64,000 nucleotides of DNA from Peribolospora baueri (Eukaryota > Basidiomycota > Peribolosporomycetes > Peribolosporales > Peribolosporaceae), in NCBI GenBank assembly GCA_029717555.1, contig JAMDHS010000016.1:186001-250000 (forward strand), written 5' to 3'. A program made the translations under genes and the position numbers. The notes under the pieces were generated by a model. The model searched no databases and was not told where the DNA came from. It saw only the letters and a program-made list of their open reading frames with translations. Below, piece by piece: positions 1-10,701 of this stretch; positions within the stretch are counted from its first letter, which is position 1; the number at the start of each line of letters is the position of its first letter.

Positions 1-443
1 GGCTTGGAGAGATTGTGGAACTGAAGGAGGATGCAGCACCGCAAGATCAGGATGTCTCTCAGCCGCCGCCGAAGTCTTCGAGCGCGGCCTCTCCATCGAC
101 ACCCAACCCCCCGTCTGGCATCAGGACATTCTCCACTCGCGCCTCTTCTCCTCCCTTGTCCTCGTCCACCCTCTCCCGCCCCCTGAGCACGTCCTCCGCC
201 GCCTCTCAAGGACTCCGGCCCGTCTCGTCGCTTTTTTCAGACTCGCCTTCCGGCGCCTCCCCCGCTCCCCCCGTCACGACCGGCGACGTCCTCTACCCGC
301 TCTTCAACGTGTCCGTCCACGAACACGCTTGGATGCACGACTACGGCGTGTGGGGCAAGGAGGAATACCTGGTCAACTTTTGGAAAAACCTAGACTGGAG
401 CAAGGTAGAGAACGTGTGGATGAAGTATTCCGGCTCGGCGTGA
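1..443 (+). CDS. Mitochondrial small-subunit ribosomal protein of the Fe/Mn-SOD fold (mS42/mS43 type), 3' end only
   Basis: The reading frame is open from the first base and ends with TGA at 441-443, so the gene starts upstream of the window. The visible C-terminal ~147 residues have a Ser/Pro-rich low-complexity stretch followed by a segment (HEHAWMHDYGVWGKEEYL, then FWKNLDWSKVENVW) that matches the C-terminal half of iron/manganese superoxide dismutases. In SODs this region reads like WEHAYYLDY; here the metal ligand Asp/His pattern is altered (HEHAWMHDYG). Fungal mitoribosomal proteins mS42 (MRP1) and mS43 (RSM26) are known SOD-fold proteins that lost enzyme activity, and the Ser-rich insert fits them better than a true SOD. 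Which paralogue it is cannot be decided from this fragment. Confidence 0.7.
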   Translation, partial: LGEIVELKEDAAPQDQDVSQPPPKSSSAASPSTPNPPSGIRTFSTRASSPPLSSSTLSRPLSTSSAASQGLRPVSSLFSDSPSGASPAPPVTTGDVLYPLFNVSVHEHAWMHDYGVWGKEEYLVNFWKNLDWSKVENVWMKYSGSA

Positions 444-758
444 TGGGGTCTAGTTCGCGAGCTCTGCCATCGAAGCAGAGTGCGTTTCGCTGCTGGATCG
501 GTGTTGGGAGAGCTCTGTCCTCAGCTCCCATCTCTGTAATCTAACATTCGCATGCCTCCCGCATTGCACGCATAGCCCCGCCCTGGCCCACGTTTGCACA
601 CCACCACCACGATTGACGAGCCGAGCGGAGCCGAGCTGGTGAACTGGGCAAAGAGCGGCCCTGATAGCGAAGGTGTTTATGGTGAAATGAGGGTGGGGTC
701 GAACGAGTCTACAAACAAACGTTTCGGCAGACAGGCCCTGAAAACGTCCCAGAACCTG
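444..758. other. Intergenic, convergent 3' ends
   Basis: This 315 bp stretch lies between the stop codons of the SOD-fold protein (+) and the HIG1-like gene (-). It should contain both 3' UTRs. I see no ORF with coding character, no tRNA and no repeat. Confidence 0.5.
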
Positions 759-1280
759 CTACTCCTCCCTTTCCGCCCTTGCCGCAGCCTTCTCAGCTTC
801 CAACCGCTTAGCGTACTTCTCTATATCCGTCTCAGTAGCGATCATGCCCTTCTTGCTCAACTCCACCCGCGCCGCCCTTCGCACCTCTTCCTCCGCGTGA
901 CGCTCTTGCGATTCGTGTGACAGAAGAGATTTGTCCGCGCCTGCGGGTAGCGAACGGGTTAGGGTGCATGAGGATAAGTGGGTGAGCGGAGAGAAGGTCG
1001 GAGGAAGCGGAAGCTCACTGGTTACGAGGCCAAAGATGGTGGCCCCAGAGACGATGTGGCCTTTGAGCGCCAAAGTCTGTCTACGGAAACCGGGGAAGAG
1101 GTGGTGGCACATGAAGACGGCGCTCGCGCCGATGACCGTCCATTGGAAAGCGCCCCAGATCGCCGCGTTCCTCTGCAACTTGTACGCCTTCTCCTGCTGC
1201 TCCGCGCGGTGCCTCTTGCGCTCCCGAGGCGTCTCCTGTACGAGAGCGGGAGTGTATGGTGATGCTTCGGCCGAGGACAT
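759..1280 (-). CDS. Small two-segment membrane protein, HIG1/Rcf2-like
   Basis: Two exons (1280-1019 and 940-759) give a 147-residue protein starting [11 protein letters not shown]. Residues about 40-85 form two hydrophobic segments separated by a basic loop ([14 protein letters not shown]), followed by a highly charged Lys/Glu/Arg helix ending REREE. The hairpin with a short charged loop and the alanine/glutamate-rich tail resemble HIG1-domain proteins such as yeast Rcf2, which sit in the mitochondrial inner membrane and help organise cytochrome oxidase. That assignment rests on general resemblance only. The intron (941-1018) is 78 nt, a multiple of three with no stop, so unspliced mRNA would encode a protein with 26 extra residues. 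The start lies 274 bp from the divergent ADE6 start. Confidence 0.6.
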   Translation of the reverse strand: MSSAEASPYTPALVQETPRERKRHRAEQQEKAYKLQRNAAIWGAFQWTVIGASAVFMCHHLFPGFRRQTLALKGHIVSGATIFGLVTSELPLPPTFSPLTHLSSCTLTRSLPAGADKSLLSHESQERHAEEEVRRAARVELSKKGMIATETDIEKYAKRLEAEKAAARAEREE

Positions 1281-1367
1281 CGTGAAGGAGATGGGCAAGG
1301 AAGGGAGAGCGAGCCAGAGGAGAACAGGAAGACCAACACTGGCTGCTTCAATGTTCGGTGGGCCCCG

Positions 1368-1374
1368 ATTTATA
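1368..1374 (-). promoter_or_regulatory. Possible TATA box of the HIG1-like gene
   Basis: Read on the minus strand the sequence is TATAAAT, about 90 bp upstream of the ATG at 1280, inside the intergenic stretch shared with ADE6. Position and sequence fit a TATA element, but single matches of this length are weak evidence. Confidence 0.3.
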
Positions 1375-1554
1375 GCGCGCGTGCTTACCGCAGTTCTTTG
1401 CGCTTGCCGGCTGCTTCCGGGTGCTGAGGTTTGGAAGACATCGATTGCCGCAGCTCTTGCAGTCTTCGAGATGCCAATCCACTCGCTCCCTTCTCGCACC
1501 CTCCAACGGTCCGCACACTTCCGTTCGTGGCCCTCCTCCACCTCGCCCGCCAGC

Positions 1555-3323
1555 ATGCTCACGCTCGTCGGGCCCTCGTGCTTTTCCGAGGCGAAGCGCA
1601 CCCAGCTCGCCCAGCAGATCGCTGCTCGGTGCGCCCGCGTGAACGCCATCGACGCTGTCTATGTCCATTTTGTCGTCGCTACCTCGCCTGAAGCTGAGAG
1701 CCGACTGGCCGATGCGAAGGATGCCAAGAACGCAGTCCTCTGCAGCCTGTTGGCCTATGGCGACGACAACGCACTGCAAGGCACCCGCGACGCCATCAAC
1801 GCCGCGTCGTCCGATCGCGAGACCGTCCTCTTCGTCGTCCCGCGCCCGGGCTCCATTTCGCCATGGTCCTCCAAGGCGACGGACATCGCTCGCATGTGCA
1901 AGCTGGGAGAGCACGTCCGGAGGATCGAGCGTGGGCTGGCGTTTGTCCTCCGCACACTTGATGGCGCCCCTCTGACGACCGAAGAGGTGGCCTCCTTCGC
2001 CGATCTCATCCACGACCGCATGACTCAGGCTGTTCGAGGCACGCCGCCCGCGGAGAAGGACCTCTTCCACCAGGGCCAACCCAGCCCGCTCAAGGTCGTC
2101 GACTTGATCGGCGGTGGCTCAGCCAGCGTTGCACAGGCCAAGGCGCGGCTTGTGGCGGCCAACAACGAGCTCGGATTGGCACTCGCAGCAGACGAGATCG
2201 ACTACCTCGTCCAGGCCTTCGTGTCCGGTCAAGCGTCGACGTCTTCCGAGGGCTCTTCTGATCCCCTATTGCGCAACCCAACGGATGTCGAGCTGTTCAT
2301 GTTTGCCCAAGTGAACTCGGAGCATTGTCGGCACAAGATCTTCAACGCCAACTGGACGGTCGACGGACGAGCCATGGAACGCTCTCTGTTCAACATGATC
2401 AGGAACACGCACAAGCTCCATCCCCAGCACACTATCTCCGCCTACTCTGACAACTCAGCCGTAATGGAGGGCTACGCCGCCGAGCGATTTGCCCCTCATT
2501 TCGGCCGCCCTGGTGCGGCGACTCCATACGCCCCGGTGCAGGAGGACATGCCGATGCTCATCAAGGTCGAGACTCACAACCACCCTACGGCAGTGTCTCC
2601 CTACCCTGGCGCGGCTACGGGCTCTGGAGGAGAGATCCGTGACGAGGGTGCTACCGGTCGGGGGTCCAAGCCCAAGGCCGGCCTCGCGGGCTTCAGCGTC
2701 TCCAACTTGCTCATCCCCGATTTTGTCCAGCCGTGGGAGACGGACTTTGGCAAGCCTGCGCACATCGCGAGCGCTCTCGACATCATGGTTGAGGCGCCTC
2801 TGGGTTCGTCCGGCTTCAACAACGAGTTCGGCCGCCCAGCGCTCACAGGCTACATGCGCACGTTTGCGGAGAAAGTTCCGACGCGCGTGGAAGAGAAGGA
2901 TGGAAAGTTGGCGGTGACGGGGACGGAGGTCCGGGGCTATCACAAGCCCATCATGATCGCCGGTGGCTACGGAAATGTTCGTCCCGCCTACTCTCTCAAG
3001 TCCTCCATTACCCCAGGCGCGCATTTGATCGTTCTGGGCGGACCGGGCATGCTCATCGGCCTCGGAGGTGGCGCCGCCTCATCCATGGCGTCCGGTGCCA
3101 GCAGCGCAGAGCTTGACTTTGCCTCTGTCCAGCGCGACAACCCGGAGATGCAGAGGAGGGCGCAGCAGGTGATAGACTCGTGCATCTCTGCAGAGATCAA
3201 TCCGATCCAGTCCATCCACGACGTCGGCGCCGGCGGTCTGTCCAACGCTCTTCCTGAGCTCGTCCACGACGCCGATCTTGGGGCTCGCTTCGAGCTGCGC
3301 GACGTCCTCGTGGACGATCCCAG

Positions 3324-3354
<31 letters not shown>

Positions 3355-5787
3355 AGTCAGGAACGATACGTGCTCGCCGTCGGCCCCGAGAATCTTGCCG
3401 CTTTCGAGGCCATCGCCAAGCGAGAGCGGGCACCGTACTCGATCGTGGGCGTGGCGACGGAAGAGCAGAGGCTCGTCGTGACCGATCGTCTTCTCGGCGG
3501 TACGCCCATAGATTTGCCCATGTCCACGCTATTCGGCAAGCCCCCCAAGATGTCGCGCAGCGCTCAGTCTGCGAGGCCGGCTCGCATCGCCTTCGACTCG
3601 TCTCTGCGGTCTTATTTGCCCAACTTGGACGGTCACGGCGTACTTGCTGAGGCGGTCGATCGCGTCCTCCACCTTCCTTCGGTCGCATCCAAGTCATACC
3701 TCATCACTATCGGTGACCGCACCATCACTGGGCTCGTCAGCCGAGACCAAATGGTCGGACCATGGCAAGTGCCGGTTGCTGATGTGGCCATCACCCAGAC
3801 CAGCTACGGCTTTAACACTCTCACCGGAGAAGCTATGGCGATGGGCGAGCGAACACCCCTAGCTCTTCTCTCCGCCCGCGCCTCAGCCCGGATGGCTGTT
3901 GCGGAGTCATTGACCAACTTGGCTGCCGCTAGCGTGGAGAGCATCGAGCGAGTGAAGCTGAGCGCGAACTGGATGTGCGCCGCCTCATATGGTGATGAAG
4001 GCGCTCGATTGTATGAGGCTGTGCAGGCTGTTGGGATGGACCTCTGCCCTGCACTCGGCATCAGCATCCCTGTCGGGAAGGATTCGATGTCCATGTCGAT
4101 GAAGTGGGAAGACAAGCAGGTTACAGCACCGCTTTCCCTCATCATCACCGCCTTTGCCCCCGTCAATGCCATCCATCGCACCTGGACACCTCAGCTCCGG
4201 GCCTTTGTCGAGGACGAGACCGTGCTCGTCTTCGTCGACTTGGCGGCAGGTAAGCAGCGACTCGGCGGCTCCGCTATCGCACAGGTCTTCAAACAACTTG
4301 GAGACGAGGCGCCAGATGTCGAAGATGCTCAGCAACTCAAGGCCTTCTTCAACGCCGCCTCCGAGCTCAAGAAGTCTCACCCCGATGTCATGCTCGCTTA
4401 CCACGACCGATCCGACGGAGGCTTGCTCACCACCGTGCTGGAAATGAGCTTCGCCGGTCGAGCGGGCGTGGAGATCATGCTGGACTCCGTGGACAAATTG
4501 GGCGATCCCGTGGCCGCCCTTTTTAACGAAGAGTTGGGCGCGGTGTTCCAGATGCGCAAGAGGGATGTGCCGACCTTCACGGAAGTGCTCGTCCGTGCCG
4601 GCGTGTTTTCGTCCGCGGTTCATGTCGTCGGTCGAGTCAGGAGGGACCCCAAGGATCAGACCGTCGACATCCTGTCTCGTGGCCAGGTCGTTTTCACCTC
4701 GACGCGTGCAAAGCTTCAGGCCGCTTGGGCGGAGACCTCCTACCGAATGCAGGCGCTGCGGGACAATCCGTTGGCCGCCAAGGAAGAGTTTGAGACGATC
4801 ACCGATGACGGCTTCAAGGGCCTGTCGTACGAGCTTTCCTTCGACCCCGCCGAGACATTGCCGGTACCTAAGGTCGTCTCGCTCAACGATCGTCCCAAAG
4901 TTGCGATTCTTCGCGAGCAAGGCGTCAACGGCCACATGGAGATGGCATGGGCATTCCACGCCGCAGGTTTCGCCGCCGTCGATGTCCACATGTCTGATAT
5001 TATATCCGGAGCAGTGTCCCTCGTCGGCTTCAAGGGTATCGCCGCCTGCGGTGGCTTCTCATACGGCGACGTGCTCGGCGCCGGCAGCGGCTGGGCGAAG
5101 TCGGTTCTCCTTCACGCTGGTGCGAGGAGGGAGTTTGAGCGTTTCTTCAGCGAGCGCAAGGACACGTTCGCCCTTGCCGTGTGCAACGGCTGCCAGCTCT
5201 TCAGCCACCTTCGCGACATCATCCCGGGCGCACAGACGTGGCCGTACTTCAAGCAGAACGAGAGCGAGCGGTTCGAGGCTCGGGTGTGTAACGTGGAGAT
5301 CGTCCCTCGCCGGGATTCGGAGAACACGTCCATCTTCTTGACCGGGATGACGGGATCGAAGCTTCCCGTTGCGGTCGCGCACGGTGAAGGCCGCGCCGCG
5401 TTCGTATCAAAGGACGACGAGGCGTCGGTGAAGGCACAAGGTCTAGTCGCCGTCCGATACGTCGATAGTGAGGGCAAGCCGACGACGCGCTACCCTCTCA
5501 ACCCCAACGGCAGTCCGGACGGTGTCACGGGCGTCCAAACGCCCGACGGCAGAGTCCTCGCCTTGATGCCACACCCGGAGCGCGTCGTGACCGAGTACGC
5601 CAACTCGTGGGTTCCCGACGGAGTGAACTGGAAAGGAAAGGGGCCGTGGCATCGGCTTTTCGTCAACGCAAGGTGCGTACATGGTTTTGCTGTCTTCGTC
5701 GTCTGGTCGTTTTTTCGTCGATCAAATTAGGTTGACCGAGACAAATCACTCTGGAACTCGTTTTGCGACAGACTCTGGGTCGGATAG
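1555..5787 (+). CDS. ADE6: Phosphoribosylformylglycinamidine synthase (FGAM synthase), purine biosynthesis
   Basis: Exons 1555-5672 and 5772-5787 encode 1377 residues, close to the usual ~1340-1360 for eukaryotic FGAM synthases. The enzyme converts FGAR, glutamine and ATP to FGAM in step four of de novo purine synthesis. The synthase part shows [11 protein letters not shown] and [13 protein letters not shown] with the following GxGGEIRD. The C-terminal glutaminase domain (from about residue 1110) has [12 protein letters not shown], the nucleophile region CNGCQLF (about 1208) and the PHPER His/Glu pair (about 1339). The last exon is only 16 nt, completing LWVG, which matches the yeast C-terminus RRWVG. 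An in-frame upstream ATG at 1471 would add 28 Arg/Ser-rich residues; I chose 1555 because the family begins there. Confidence 0.96.
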
Positions 5788-6730
5788 AAAGAATTGTACA
5801 CACACAAGTCGCCCAGTCGCGTCCGTTTGGGATAGAAGTAAATGAGCTTACTTGGAGGAAACCGTCGGTGTGCATTCGTCTTTCCGATATAGACAACGAG
5901 CGATACCGATCGCGTTGTGGAGGAGTGGAGGATATGGACAGTTTACCTTTTGAAAAGTACCTTGCCAATCCTATTAGCGCTAATTGTACTCCCATCCCCC
6001 TCATGTACCTACTGGAGGAGCTTCGCTCCGACGTCGACTTGCGGAATGACGACGACGCACGGCAGTGCTGGCCTTCTTGGGTCGCCACCGATGGGGGCTT
6101 GCCCCAGCTGCGATCTGCCATGTTTCGCCCTCCGGTTACGAGGGAGTGCATGGCGCACGAAACGGCATCTCTGCGAATATCTTCTGTATGGGCGATAGAT
6201 CGCCCCATCTCCCATGGTTTACTAACCAAAAGGCTCGGGGGCCCTCAGCCCACCGACGTGAAAAAAAAAAAATAAAAAAGCGACACGACACCTCGGAGCT
6301 CATCAGCAACTTCGCCTCGAGCGGAACGAGGCCGCAGAATCCTTTACGATCCATCTTGTCAGAGCGTTAACGAGAGTAGCATTCCTTATGGGAAGAAGGA
6401 TCCGTCGCGTCGAGTTACACCCACCGACGAGCCCTCTACGTAGGGGTCTCCGACGGAGCGCAAGCCGATCTGTCGGCGTGAGACAGGGGCGGGACAACGA
6501 TGAAGACTCAGAAGCAGCATGTAACTTACATTGGGCGATGAAGGAGGAATCTTACCCAAGAAGATGGGGCGGGGGTAACAGGGCAACTAGGACGAGAAAG
6601 TCCATAAGATAGAGGAGGTACGGAAAGAATAGTGCTAAATCGAGTCGCTGTCTGCAACCGAGCAGAAAATCAAAGGGAAGAGAAAGAAGACGCGAAACCG
6701 AAGATGAAAGTATGACCGAGCGCGAGCCTG
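5788..6730. other. Intergenic, 3' flanks of ADE6 and the GPI-like gene
   Basis: This 943 bp stretch separates two convergent genes. It holds an A-rich run (6261-6280). ORFs here have no recognisable domain or coding bias. I see no RNA gene or transposon. Confidence 0.5.
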
Positions 6731-7510
6731 TCAGATAACGATGCGAAGCACGCCAGCGACGGCAGCGGCAGCGCAAAGAGAGAAGAAGAGGGCCGAAGTC
6801 GGTTCGGTGGAGGACAGACGCGGGGCAGAGGCGTGCTTCATGGACGAAGAAAGGCGAACAGAGAAGGAGGAGGAATGACCCGGTGGTCAGGATGCGGTAA
6901 AGAAAAGCAGGGCAAAGATATACATATGCCGGTGAACGGAATGCCAACTCACCTGCAGATGCTGGGGGTCAGGGATAAGGTTGCTGGCGCTAGGGCCCAA
7001 CGGCTGTCCATTGGCGGAGAGGCTGCTGCTGAGAGAGTAATCAACCGTGGGCTGGACGCTGCTGATGGGTACGCCGTAAGTGAAGGTGTAAGCGCTCCCG
7101 CCGGCCGCGGAGGGTCCGAGGCCGGTAATGGTGGTCGCCACGCCTCGGGAGGCGGAAGGGAAGGTCGTGGGCGGGGTGTAGGTGACCGAAGGAGCAAAGG
7201 CAGAGGTCGCAAAGGAGGCGGGGAGCGTGGGGATCGTGCCTGTGGGAGCGATAGCTGTCGTCGGCGAGGTGGTCGCCGGACCGGCCTGCGCGAATGAGAG
7301 AGGTAGGGCGCGGAGACAAGGACGGTTGACGGCGTATGGGAAGTGAGTCGTCTTTCTCCTTTTCCTTCTTTGCTTTTGGTTGTGTACGAACGAGGTTCAT
7401 CAAAGCCAAACACACGCTCGCTCGCTCACCTGCACCCGGAAGGCGGTTAGCAAGCACGTCGAGAAAAGGAGAAGAAGCACGAGCCCGGCGGGCTTGAGCG
7501 CGAAGGACAT
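6731..7510 (-). CDS. Small Ser/Thr/Pro-rich secreted protein, probably GPI-anchored
   Basis: Three exons (7510-7430, 7285-6953, 6835-6731) give 172 residues. The N-terminus MSFALKPAGLVLLLLF continues into a typical secretion signal of about 24 residues. The middle is rich in Thr, Ser, Pro and Ala (likely O-mannosylated) with one less biased patch around AYTFTYGVPISSVQP. The C-terminus has a short polar spacer and then a hydrophobic tail (ALFFSLCAAAAVAGVLRIVI) that ends the protein, the layout of a GPI-attachment signal. Such proteins are usually cell-wall or plasma-membrane components. No known domain is visible and the function is unknown. The intron 2 acceptor is AAG, less typical than CAG/TAG, but it keeps phase and yields the tail. 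Confidence 0.7.
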
Positions 7511-7924
7511 GGTGGTGGGGTAAGGAAGCGAGACAATGGTGGTGGAAAAGAACGTGAGGGCGGCTGAGGGCGTTCACCTCGTCGTGTCGGGGAAAGGAGG
7601 GGAGACGAGGGAGTGATATGAAGGAGGGACGGAGGGATATGTACGAGAGAGGAAGAAGAGCGTGACCGCGAGGCTCTCGCCTGCGGGGTTTTCACGACTG
7701 CGGCGGCCCCGCGGGGAACCGTCGGGGAGATGGCAAAAGTAGGGTTGCGTCGACGCGCCTTAACGCGCACCCAAACAAATTGTCGCGACGTCGCCGCGCT
7801 CTTGCCTCGTCGATCCCACTCTCCGACTGCCTTGGCCTCCTCTGCTCCATCTCGCTTGCACCGGAGAGCCCCCTGTTTCTTGCTCCATTTACTTGCTCTT
7901 TTTATTTGTGTCGACGCTGTTCTA
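7511..7924. promoter_or_regulatory. Divergent intergenic region between the GPI-like gene and RNase H2B
   Basis: This 414 bp region should carry both promoters. The strand sense to the minus gene is C/T-rich near its start. An in-frame ATG at 7730 precedes the RNase H2B start, but the residues it would add do not resemble the family. No specific factor site stands out. Confidence 0.45.
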
Positions 7925-9822
7925 ATGGCTTCCTCCACCTACGTCTTCCTCCATCCTACGGGTGAGCACACGTCGGCTGACCTTTTCCTTTTCCTGTCGT
8001 TCGCTGACTTCGTTTCTCCCCTTGTTTGGCATCTCAGGTATCTTTGGAGGCTCATCTACGGCCTCTGATTTATCTATTGCTTCCTCCTCACCAGATGGTC
8101 GTCATGCCACGGAACGCGGAGAGCGTCGCGAAGAGACGCACTTCCTTCGCCTCCCCCATCCCAGGACGGGTGAGCACGCGGCCGTGCGAATCCCAGATTG
8201 GAGAAGGATGAACGTGTGGGCAGGTCTGACCAGTTTCGTGTTGTGACCTCTGTCATGCGTCAGGTATTCCCTCTCTCTACCTTCCTTACACACCACCAGC
8301 GACCGCTTTGCCTTCCACGTCCGCCCTTCCTCTCCCCTCTCCCACCTCTCCGCGACACGAGCCCTCTCTCCAACCGCCTGACGCCCTCACAGAAACGCCT
8401 ACGCCGCGGCTCGAACAGGCTGACATGGATGTGCCGAATCACCAGGACCGCACTCACATCCTCGAGCTTCAGGCTGTCGCGCCCGAGGCGCAGAGGTCTT
8501 GGCTCTTTAAAGGCGGAGCCGTCCACAGCGGAGAGGTCGTGTCTAGTGAGCGCCGGTCCCGTCGCGCATGCCTTCTGGCTCCTCTTGCCTCTAGGACTTT
8601 TCCTTTTGTCTTCTGACACATTCGCTGCTTTTGGCAATCTTTAACCGCAGACGGCGCACTTCATATCTTGACCCCCGTCGACCCCGTCCTCATTCTCGTC
8701 CCTATTCTGACATCCGTGCTTCACTCTGTAAGTCTCCTTATCTCCTCGCTGCAGTTATGGAAGACTGAATTTGCGCAGCGAGCCTAACCCCTTTCTTCCT
8801 CGTATCCGTTCTTTTTTCATGCAATAACGCGATCGTCATCAGGATCGCGATTCATCGTCTCGTTTCCTACCCCTTCCCGACCTCTTTGAGACTGCCGCTC
8901 AAATGCTTTGTCGACCGCCTTGTTCGACCCGCTCACAGGGCGATTCCCAACAGGGACAGGAGGATGGTGATCAAGACGGACGCTCCTGGGGCGACGTCCT
9001 CCTTTTTGGCGAGACGCGAGCGGCTCGAGATGCTTTGGAGAAGATATGCGAGTCACAACGTAAGCCTTTTTCTACTTGAGCAATGTGCCACGAGCGGAGC
9101 ATCTTGGCTCACGTCACGACCCCTCATCCTCTCTACGTTTGTCCGTAGAGCTGACGCCAGACCTGAAAGTGTACCGCCTCTCCAGTTCGAAGCTGATATC
9201 TTATCTTCGAGCCCGTGTCGCAAGCCTCTCTTCGCCCGCCGTCTTTGCGCGCTATCCGAACACGCTCGGGCGACTTCTCGCCAAGATGGGGCTGGACTCC
9301 GAGGTGGATGGGGGTGGAGAGGAGAAGCTGAGCGAGGCGCGCGATGACAAGACGAAGGAGCCACTCGACCTCGCAAGGACCAAGCTGGCCGCGGAGCTGC
9401 TCTGCGGATGGCTCAGCGAGAGCGTCGCCGCCGAGCTGATGAATTCCTACGAGCGAGTATCACTACTGTTTGTTGGTTCACACCCCATCCGTTGGTCGGA
9501 CGGACAACATCGACTGATCCGTGTCCGTGTCACCTATCCCGACAGTTTTTCCCAACTGGACGAACACCTCGCTCGGCTCTCGTCGTCGACCAGCCTGTTC
9601 GACCCCACCGCGGCCTTTCCAACGCCAGCTCTCTCCCTCTCCTCCTCCCTATCCTCCGTCAACGGCTCGTCGTCGGCGCTCAAACGAAAGCGCTCGGAAG
9701 ATGGCAAAGGCGTCAAGGCCAAGAATGCGTCGGCCAGAGAGAGCGTGGGCGTGCGAAAGCTCAGGAAGGCGAGCACAACGGGGATGAAGACGCTGGATAC
9801 TTTTTTCGGAAAGAAGGCTTGA
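7925..9822 (+). CDS. RNH202: Ribonuclease H2 subunit B
   Basis: Six exons (7925-7961, 8095-8169, 8300-8545, 8651-8727, 8843-9059, 9149-9822) encode 441 residues. RNase H2 removes RNA:DNA hybrids and single ribonucleotides from DNA; subunit B is a non-catalytic scaffold that contacts PCNA. Family marks are FLRLPHPRTG near the N-terminus, RSWLFKGGAV, and the triple-barrel signature LTPVDPVLILVPIL, followed by a helical region (LARTKLAAELLCGWLSE). The C-terminus GMKTLDTFFGKKA closely matches the PCNA-interacting tail of human RNASEH2B (MKSIDTFFGVK). The exon 3 acceptor is uncertain: 8299 was chosen, but an in-phase AG nearer 8390 would remove about 30 low-complexity residues. A possible intron around 9457-9545 was rejected because it breaks the frame. 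Confidence 0.9.
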
Positions 9823-10701
9823 CTCTCTAGGAGAAGGAGCCGACGACCGGGTGTGGTACTGTTCGTTCTTTTCACGTTCCTCGTTCCTCGTTTCTCGTTT
9901 TTTTTTGGCTTCTCCGTCTCGCCTGTTCGTATTTTTATCTTTGATTCTCCTCGTACATCTGTGGGCACACGTTCCGATGTAGAGCGAGGACGCTAGGTCA
10001 GCGACGGGTGACCCTCGGTGTCCTTGTCCAGGAGCCGGGGGACAGGGAAAGGTTAAATCCCGACCGGACTGCTCAAAGAGGCAACCTGCCTTTCTTATCA
10101 AATCAAATCGGACCTTATGCACATCTGCTTGCTGTCCCCACCACTTCGAGGTCATCATGCACGACCTTAAGATCAGAAGGAACTTCTCGGCCGCCGTATC
10201 GCGGGCCTCGTTCGTTCGTTCGTTAGTTAGTTTGTTTGTTTGTTTGCCCGGTCGGTTGGTGGTTGGCACGCGCGGACCGTGGCAAGTGCCGACCCACTTC
10301 GCGTCGGTCTCAGGACGAGGAACAAGGAACAAGGAACGAGGGGACAAGTGGAGAAGCGCTGGAAAGACTCGATAACGCGGACGGCGCCGAGGATGTGTAG
10401 GAAGGCGGAAGGCGAAGAGGGGAGGAGACCTTCTTCCATGTGCAAACCGTGCGCCTGTCTGTTCGCGTTCGCGTTCTGCCGCAAACTGTTCTATTCCATT
10501 GGGATGGCATGATGGCCAACGTCTATTCCGTCTTGTTGTGTACGAACTCATGGGGTGTAAACGAGCGAGCGAACCGGTGAAATACGACATATTATCGCAT
10601 CCACGGCAGGACGGGCCCATCTGTTCCGATAGGGAACGCCTTGGATGCCACCCCCCCGCCCCCTTCCGACGCGTTAAATAACACCCACCCCCACCTCCGC
10701 T
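9823..10701. other. Intergenic, convergent 3' flanks of RNase H2B and PdxT
   Basis: This 879 bp stretch contains 3' UTRs, short GTTCCTCG-like repeats (9875-9900), the tetranucleotide tract at 10209-10246 and a GGAACAA-type run (10318-10345). No coding sequence or RNA gene is evident. Confidence 0.5.
10209..10246. repeat. Tetranucleotide microsatellite (CGTT/AGTT/TGTT)n
   Basis: About nine tandem 4-bp units run through CGTT, AGTT and TGTT variants, as expected for an ageing simple repeat in non-coding DNA. Confidence 0.9.

Noticed and set aside
1-443. Active superoxide dismutase
   Set aside because: The metal-binding region differs from the usual WEHAYYLDY pattern and a long Ser-rich insert precedes it, which fits the SOD-fold mitoribosomal proteins better.
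931-1554. Long open frame upstream of ADE6 overlapping the minus-strand HIG1-like gene
   Set aside because: The 624 nt before 1555 are open only by chance in G+C-rich DNA. They mirror the antisense gene and its intron, and FGAM synthases begin at the MLTLVGPS start.
9457-9545. Possible intron in the last exon of RNase H2B (GTATCA ... GACAG)
   Set aside because: Removing these 89 nt breaks the frame of the conserved C-terminal part, while reading through keeps it open to the PCNA-binding tail.
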